Shown: positions 1-3,392 of the stretch, one piece after another | Layout: every line of letters begins with the position of its first letter | Numbering within the stretch: position 1 is the stretch's first letter | Origin: an uncultured Collinsella sp. | GTDB lineage: Bacteria; Actinomycetota; Coriobacteriia; Coriobacteriales; Coriobacteriaceae | NCBI GenBank assembly: GCA_958436995.1 | Contig: CAUBMI010000088.1 | Span: 1-5,947 of the forward strand | Direction of reading: 5' to 3' | Length of the DNA stretch: 5,947 bases | Program-made: the position numbers and the translations under genes | Notes under the pieces: generated by a model | Told to the model about the DNA's origin: nothing | What the model saw: only the letters and a program-made list of their open reading frames with translations | Databases searched by the model: none

Positions 1-1068
1 GGCCGGCTTGACGGCGAACAGCTCATCCCAATCGACCAATAGCTCCCGCCGCAGGGCATCTTCGGTGGTGCGTTCCTGATCGGTCTTTGGGATGTAGGGG
101 AGCCCTGCCTTTTTATGGATGAGTTCGGCGATGTTGTTAAAGCTCTTCGTGTCTTTGATTTGCTCATAGGTTATCTGGATAACGTCATAGCCCATGCTTG
201 TGAGGGCGGTGGTGCGCTCGGCATCGGAGAGACTTGCGGCTTCGCCATCGTGGGCGGAGCGGCCTTGGCATTCCAAGATGACGCCCATGCTGTCGTTGTT
301 GCTCTCGATGAGGATATCGGCGTAGCAGCAGGTTTTGTCATACAGTGAGCGCGCGGCGTCGCTGAGTGGGATGCGCACGTTGTTTGCGATGTTGATGCCC
401 ATGCCGCCCTCGTTGCGGGGGAGCGAGACAAGCATAGAGGCCTGTACTTCGAAGGGCGAGGCGGTCTGCCCCGTCATGTGCTCGGCCGCCCAGCGCAGTT
501 GTTTAACGCCGCGCAGGCCTGCAGCCTGCTTGGCGAACGCGGCGATATCCGCCGCGCTGAGGAGCGGCGGGCGCTTCCACAAATTGGTGTCATTGCCCTT
601 GGTGTCGACAACACGCTCCCAGCAGCAGTTGGGTGGAATGAGCTTAAGCGAAATAGCTTCATCAAGTTGTTGTTGCGTTCGCTCGCAGGGCTTAAACACT
701 GCAAAGGAGCCGCACATCTCGTAGCAAGCCATGAGTAGCTGGTTGCGTGAGACCTGCGTAGCAAGGCTGAGCAGCGTAAACTCGGGCGACGTGACATCAA
801 ATCCATGTTCAGTTTGCCTAAACGACCCGGGAGGCGGCTCTTGGGTCAGGAGGTGCGATTTAAACAGGCTTCGCGACCCGGATTGTGCTCGAGTGAATAC
901 AAACCTGTGAAGCGGTGCGTGAAGTAGGTCTTTTACAACTGCATGACTTCCGAGGCCGCAACATCTGCGATCCATATTGCCAAGGCTAATGGCGGGGTAA
1001 AGCCCTAATACCTGCGGCGGGATACAGTGATAGTAAAAAGCGGATTGACCGCATAGCGTCAGGTCCAT
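1..1068 (-). CDS. Accessory protein with C-terminal DUF559/Vsr-like endonuclease domain (partial, 3' end outside window)
   Basis: The frame is open for all 356 codons from the ATG at 1068-1066 to the window edge, so the C-terminus is missing. The start is fixed by AGGAGG (1079-1074) five bases upstream. Residues 1-75 begin MDLTLCGQSAFYYHC and show no clear catalytic motif. Residues 90-120 (VTSPEFTLLSLATQVS) resemble the linker and helix region of AbiEi-like proteins. Residues 245-315 look like a DUF559/Vsr-type PD-(D/E)xK nuclease fold: D251 in YADILIES, E266-C-Q268 in VILECQGRSAH, H273, then D282-x-x-R285 and the strand GYDVIQIT. The acidic triad is inferred by pattern, not alignment. Cysteines are frequent, including CC pairs at 36-37, 148-149 and 247-248. 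AGA, AGG, ATA and TTA codons occur, unlike the neighbouring genes, which suggests accessory or transferred DNA. Function is unknown; a role in defence or DNA processing is only inferred from the fold. The coding call is secure and the family call moderate. Confidence 0.7.
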   Translation of the reverse strand, partial: MDLTLCGQSAFYYHCIPPQVLGLYPAISLGNMDRRCCGLGSHAVVKDLLHAPLHRFVFTRAQSGSRSLFKSHLLTQEPPPGSFRQTEHGFDVTSPEFTLLSLATQVSRNQLLMACYEMCGSFAVFKPCERTQQQLDEAISLKLIPPNCCWERVVDTKGNDTNLWKRPPLLSAADIAAFAKQAAGLRGVKQLRWAAEHMTGQTASPFEVQASMLVSLPRNEGGMGINIANNVRIPLSDAARSLYDKTCCYADILIESNNDSMGVILECQGRSAHDGEAASLSDAERTTALTSMGYDVIQITYEQIKDTKSFNNIAELIHKKAGLPYIPKTDQERTTEDALRRELLVDWDELFAVKPA

Positions 1069-1073
1069 GATAT

Positions 1074-1079
1074 CCTCCT
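1074..1079 (-). promoter_or_regulatory. Shine-Dalgarno for the endonuclease-like gene
   Basis: AGGAGG on the minus strand lies 5 nt before the ATG at 1068. It decides the start of this partial gene. I see no convincing -35/-10 pair upstream; TTGACG at 1119-1114 has no good -10 at the right distance. Confidence 0.85.
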
Positions 1080-1119
1080 GGTCGAAATGTGCTTTTGGAC
1101 CGTGCGATGCCAGCGTCAA

Positions 1120-1247
1120 TTCGGAAGTATGCGGCAAAATCTGAACCCTGTGAGCAGACCTGGCTTTTGAGGCCAGTTTATCAGGCATTTTGTTGCGAAA
1201 AAACGGGGTGTGCTCGGAGGTCTCAGAATTTGCCGCATACTTCCGAA
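1120..1247. repeat. 128-bp element with 25-bp terminal inverted repeats
   Basis: The left arm 1120-1144 starts TTCGGAAGTATGCGGCAAA. The right arm 1223-1247 is its reverse complement at 24 of 25 positions. The pairing continues inward less perfectly (1145-1160 against 1207-1222, 11 of 16 matches). The centre holds a smaller hairpin, CTGGC (1160-1164) with GCCAG (1172-1176). It contains no transposase and no ORF of substance. Flanks share only AA, so there is no convincing target-site duplication. It could be a small non-autonomous (MITE-like) element, a dispersed intergenic repeat, or a long structured RNA. The inverted repeat is certain; its class is not. Confidence 0.85.
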
Positions 1248-1267
1248 AACGCGGTCGATCTGGCTCT

Positions 1268-1285
1268 TGCTAAAACGATTTAGCA
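1268..1285. repeat. Small dyad TGCTAAA-ACGA-TTTAGCA
   Basis: Two perfect 7-bp arms are separated by 4 bp. This is too AT-rich for a terminator stem and has no T-tract. It could be a protein-binding dyad for the downstream minus-strand gene, or chance. Confidence 0.4.
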
Positions 1286-1304
1286 GCGTCGGGTAAGGTG
1301 TGGT

Positions 1305-1320
1305 TTCGCCATCGGGCGAA
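1305..1320. repeat. Small hairpin TTCGCC-ATCG-GGCGAA
   Basis: Perfect 6-bp arms around a 4-nt loop. Neither strand has a T-tract next to it, so it is a poor intrinsic terminator. It may be incidental. Confidence 0.35.
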
Positions 1321-1424
1321 CACTTTTAGCGCTTGGGACTTTATTTTTGGGCCTCGAAAGGTGGATTTCGCGCTTTTGGTAAAGAAATGGGTGCGTGTTT
1401 TGCCGTGTGCCGGCATTGACACAG

Positions 1425-1461
1425 AAAAAGGGCCCGGAAGGCGAAGCCTTCCGGGCCCTTT
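1425..1461 (-). terminator. Intrinsic terminator of pyk
   Basis: A perfect 16-bp stem (1427-1442 with 1446-1461) has a 3-nt loop and a GC-rich core, GGGCCCGGAAGGC. Read on the minus strand, the stem ends in a run of T (complement of AAAAA, 1425-1429). It begins 28 nt after the pyk stop codon. On the plus strand the T-tract is only TTT, so termination should mainly serve pyk. Confidence 0.93.
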
Positions 1462-1489
1462 GCAATGCAAACATGCTTGCAAGTACGAC

Positions 1490-2950
1490 TTAACGCACCT
1501 GAGCGACGTAAGCGACGTTGGTCGAGGAGACCTTGTCCTCGAGCTGGACGCTCATGCGGGGATCGCCGGCGGTAGCGACGGTCAAATCGCCAGCCTCGAC
1601 GTAGCCGAGCTCCTTAGCGGTCTCGATCGCCTTGACGATCGTGCCGTTGACGGTGCCCTGGGTAATCTCGGCCTGATGCGGGATAACGCCCCAGTACATG
1701 ATCATCTGCTGGACGGCCCACTCGTGGCGGGAGAACGCGCAGATCGGCATGTTGGGACGGAAGTGCGAGATCAGGCGAGCGGTACGACCGGTGGTCGTCG
1801 GCACGGTGATGCACTTGGCGCCAACGGTGGTAGCCATGTTCACAGCGGACATACCCACAACGTTGTTGACGACGCGGGTGCCGTGAGCATCGGCCGGAAC
1901 CTCGAGCGGAGCGTGGGCCGGGAGGTACTTCTCGGTCTCGAGAGCAATGCTGGCCTGCATCTTGACGGCCTCGACCGGGTACTTACCGGCAGCGGACTCG
2001 CCAGAGAGCATAACGGCGTCGGTGCCGTCGTAGATGGCGTTAGCAACGTCGGCAACCTCGGCGCGCGTCGGGCGCGGGTTCTGCTGCATGGAGTCGAGCA
2101 TCTGCGTAGCAGTGATGACGGGCTTGTAGGCCGCGTTGCACTTGGCGATGATCTCCTTCTGGATGTGGGGAACGAGCTCGGGCTTGATCTCGATGCCCAG
2201 GTCGCCACGGGCGACCATGATGCCGTCAGAAGCCTCGAGAATCTCGTCGAAGTTCTCGACGCCCAAGGCGCACTCGATCTTCGGGAAGATCGTCACGTGC
2301 TCGCCGCCGTTCTCGCGGCAAAGCTCGCGGATGCCGCGGACGGACTCGCCGTCACGGATGAAGGAAGCGGCGATGTAGTCGATGTTCTCGGTCAGGCCAA
2401 AGAGGATGTCCTGACGATCGCGCTCGGTGATGGCGGGCAGCGAGATGTTGACGTTGGGCATGTTGACGCCCTTGCGCTCGCCGATCAGGCCGTCGTTCTT
2501 AACGACGCAGGTCATGTCCTGGCCACTGACGGACTCGACCTCGAGGGCAACCAGGCCGTCATCGATCAGGATGAGGGAGCCCTTCTCGACCTCGGAGGGC
2601 AGAGCCAGGTAGTCGAGGGAGATGTGCTCAGCGGTGCCGTGGAAATCCTCGGACGTGGGCTGAGCGGTGACGACGATCTTATCGCCGGTCTTGACGGCAA
2701 CCTTCTTGCCGTCGACCAGAAGGCCGGTGCGGACCTCGGGGCCCTTGGTGTCGAGCAGGATGCCGACAGGCAGACCGAGCTCCTTGGAAATACGGCGGAC
2801 GCGCTCGATGCGACCGTGGTGCTCGTCGTAGGAGCCGTGCGAGAAGTTAAAACGGGCGACGTTCATGCCCGCCTTGATCATCTCGCGGATGGTCTCGTCG
2901 CTATCGCAGGCGGGACCCATGGTGCATACAATCTTAGTGCGCTTGTACAT
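1490..2950 (-). CDS. pyk: Pyruvate kinase
   Basis: Cytoplasmic enzyme of lower glycolysis: phosphoenolpyruvate + ADP to pyruvate + ATP. The 486-residue length is usual for a bacterial enzyme without an extra C-terminal PEP-utiliser domain. The A domain starts TKIVCTMGPACDS, followed by the substrate-binding stretch ARFNFSHG (R33, N35, S37). DTKGPEVRTG (67-76) carries D67, T68 and R74. The B domain spans about 77-175. The active-site signature FPKIECALGV (222-231) has the catalytic K224 and metal ligand E226; ARGDLG (247-252) holds metal ligand D250; ATQML follows with T282; MLSGESAAGKYP is at 314-325. The C domain (about 355-486) is the usual allosteric domain. Glu at position 72 (GPEVR) matches the Glu117 type of K+-dependent enzymes. 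The ATG start has GGAGGT upstream, and a strong terminator follows the stop. No frameshift is seen. The identification is secure. Confidence 0.98.
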   Translation of the reverse strand: MYKRTKIVCTMGPACDSDETIREMIKAGMNVARFNFSHGSYDEHHGRIERVRRISKELGLPVGILLDTKGPEVRTGLLVDGKKVAVKTGDKIVVTAQPTSEDFHGTAEHISLDYLALPSEVEKGSLILIDDGLVALEVESVSGQDMTCVVKNDGLIGERKGVNMPNVNISLPAITERDRQDILFGLTENIDYIAASFIRDGESVRGIRELCRENGGEHVTIFPKIECALGVENFDEILEASDGIMVARGDLGIEIKPELVPHIQKEIIAKCNAAYKPVITATQMLDSMQQNPRPTRAEVADVANAIYDGTDAVMLSGESAAGKYPVEAVKMQASIALETEKYLPAHAPLEVPADAHGTRVVNNVVGMSAVNMATTVGAKCITVPTTTGRTARLISHFRPNMPICAFSRHEWAVQQMIMYWGVIPHQAEITQGTVNGTIVKAIETAKELGYVEAGDLTVATAGDPRMSVQLEDKVSSTNVAYVAQVR

Positions 2951-2954
2951 TCAG

Positions 2955-2960
2955 ACCTCC
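2955..2960 (-). promoter_or_regulatory. Shine-Dalgarno for pyk
   Basis: GGAGGT on the minus strand is 4 nt from the ATG at 2950. It supports this start, which also matches the N-terminus typical of the family (KRTKIVCTMGP). Confidence 0.9.
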
Positions 2961-3013
2961 ATCTGACATCGTCTTGCGCTGATAGATAAACCATAAGAAA
3001 TAAAACCGAGATG

Positions 3014-3019
3014 ATTATA
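3014..3019 (-). promoter_or_regulatory. pyk promoter, -10 element
   Basis: A perfect TATAAT reads on the minus strand about 64 bp upstream of the pyk ATG, with transcription expected to start near 3007. At 16-18 bp spacing the -35 region (around 3037-3043) reads GGGGTA, which is far from consensus, so the promoter may be activator-assisted or rely on its -10. The surrounding sequence is AT-rich relative to the genes. The call rests on the hexamer and its position. Confidence 0.7.
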
Positions 3020-3200
3020 ACGAAATGCCGACCGAATACCCCAAAAAATCGACCGTATGCCGAAATGGAAGTTCATTTTTTGCGGGAAAAACGGTATATG
3101 GAAAATCTTTACCAACCGCTCTAACCGCTGCTATCTGGGCGATATGTCAGTTTGGCGATGTGCCGAAGAAAAAACGTTTTACCAATGTTGAGCATCACAC

Positions 3201-3224
3201 GGTCTGCACCGTTGCGTGCGGACC
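3201..3224. repeat. 9-bp inverted repeat / hairpin
   Basis: GGTCTGCAC (3201-3209) pairs with GTGCGGACC (3216-3224) around a 6-nt loop. All pairs are Watson-Crick except one T-G, so as DNA it is an 8-of-9 dyad. There is no adjacent T-run, so it is not a terminator. It lies just upstream of the candidate ATPase promoter and could be an operator, or a leader hairpin if transcription starts earlier. Confidence 0.6.
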
Positions 3225-3244
3225 ATATTTCCAAACCGATTGTT

Positions 3245-3274
3245 TTGGCTAGACGCGTCGCTTTGGGGTACCAT
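3245..3274 (+). promoter_or_regulatory. Candidate promoter for the ATPase gene
   Basis: TTGGCT (3245-3250), an 18-bp spacer, then TACCAT (3269-3274). Each hexamer matches the sigma-70-type consensus at 4 of 6 positions. Transcription from here would begin near 3281 and include the whole structured leader. The elements are weak, so this is a suggestion only. Confidence 0.3.
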
Positions 3275-3283
3275 AGCTCCACT

Positions 3284-3392
3284 ATCAACTGCCGCTCAGC
3301 ACGGCAGCCTTGATGAGCCCTTGCCCTTCTCCTGGGAATTATGATCGGGCATCAATCTGCTGAGTGGCCCGAATCCCAGGAGGGGACTCTAT
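3284..3392 (+). ncRNA. Structured leader with SD-sequestering hairpin; candidate riboswitch-like element
   Basis: Hairpin 1: ATCAA (3284-3288) with TTGAT (3310-3314) and CTGCCG (3289-3294) with CGGCAG (3302-3307), with a CC bulge and the 7-nt loop CTCAGCA (3295-3301). Hairpin 2: CTCCTGGGA (3329-3337) with TCCCAGGAG (3374-3382) and CGGGC (3346-3350) with GCCCG (3367-3371), with a 16-nt loop holding TGCTGAG (3358-3364). GAGCCC (3315-3320) can also pair with GGGACTC (3383-3389) with one bulged A. Hairpin 2 covers the ATPase SD. The two loops are exactly complementary over 7 nt. The yybP-ykoY Mn2+ motif often found before such ATPases is not visible, and I recognise no other known class. All pairings were read by eye; the regulatory role is inferred. 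Confidence 0.55.
3378..3383 (+). promoter_or_regulatory. Shine-Dalgarno for the ATPase gene, within a stem
   Basis: AGGAGG lies 9 nt before the ATG at 3393 and fixes the start. Five of its six bases fall in the perfect 9-bp stem with 3329-3337, and the sixth can pair by wobble, so ribosome access should depend on opening that stem. Confidence 0.85.

Larger units (their letters stand above)
1069..1489. other. Intergenic region between pyk and the endonuclease-like gene
   Basis: This 421-bp gap holds no gene I can support. From high to low coordinates it contains the pyk terminator, a spacer, two small dyads (about 1305-1320 and 1268-1285), the 128-bp inverted-repeat element and the SD of the next gene. 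The transcript of the endonuclease-like gene should start somewhere below 1425 on the minus strand, so it may include the inverted-repeat element in its leader. The short plus-strand frame at 1089-1283 runs across both repeat arms and is not credible as a gene. Confidence 0.8.
2951..3392. other. Divergent intergenic region pyk / Ca2+-ATPase
   Basis: This 442-bp region is markedly more AT-rich than the flanking genes. It holds the pyk promoter and SD, a 9-bp hairpin at 3201-3224, a weak candidate ATPase promoter and the structured ATPase leader. Between about 3040 and 3200 I see only A/T-rich tracts and a short direct repeat (AACCGCT at 3114-3120 and 3123-3129). The 75-codon plus-strand frame at 3025-3252 starts at the pyk promoter, has no SD and no recognisable protein features, so I do not call it a gene. 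Confidence 0.85.

Noticed and set aside
1089..1283. 64-codon plus-strand frame starting at GTG
   Set aside because: It is made mostly of the two arms of the inverted repeat, has no clear SD, and its sequence is explained by the DNA symmetry.
1305..1320. Second intrinsic terminator
   Set aside because: The stem is only 6 bp and no T-run follows on either strand.
1298..2989. 563-codon plus-strand open frame opposite pyk
   Set aside because: It lies wholly antisense to a secure pyruvate kinase and has low-complexity Asp/Gly/Val/Leu-rich composition, as expected from the complement of GC-biased codons. Its start lies upstream of the terminator hairpin and has no SD.
3025..3252. 75-codon plus-strand frame in the divergent intergenic region
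   Set aside because: No SD; it begins beside the pyk -10 and crosses the 9-bp hairpin; no recognisable protein features.
3266..3392. yybP-ykoY (Mn2+) riboswitch upstream of the ATPase gene
   Set aside because: Considered because this class often precedes such pumps. The characteristic GGGGAGUAG-type loop and its CUACC-type partner are not present; only a short GGGG occurs and the folds differ.
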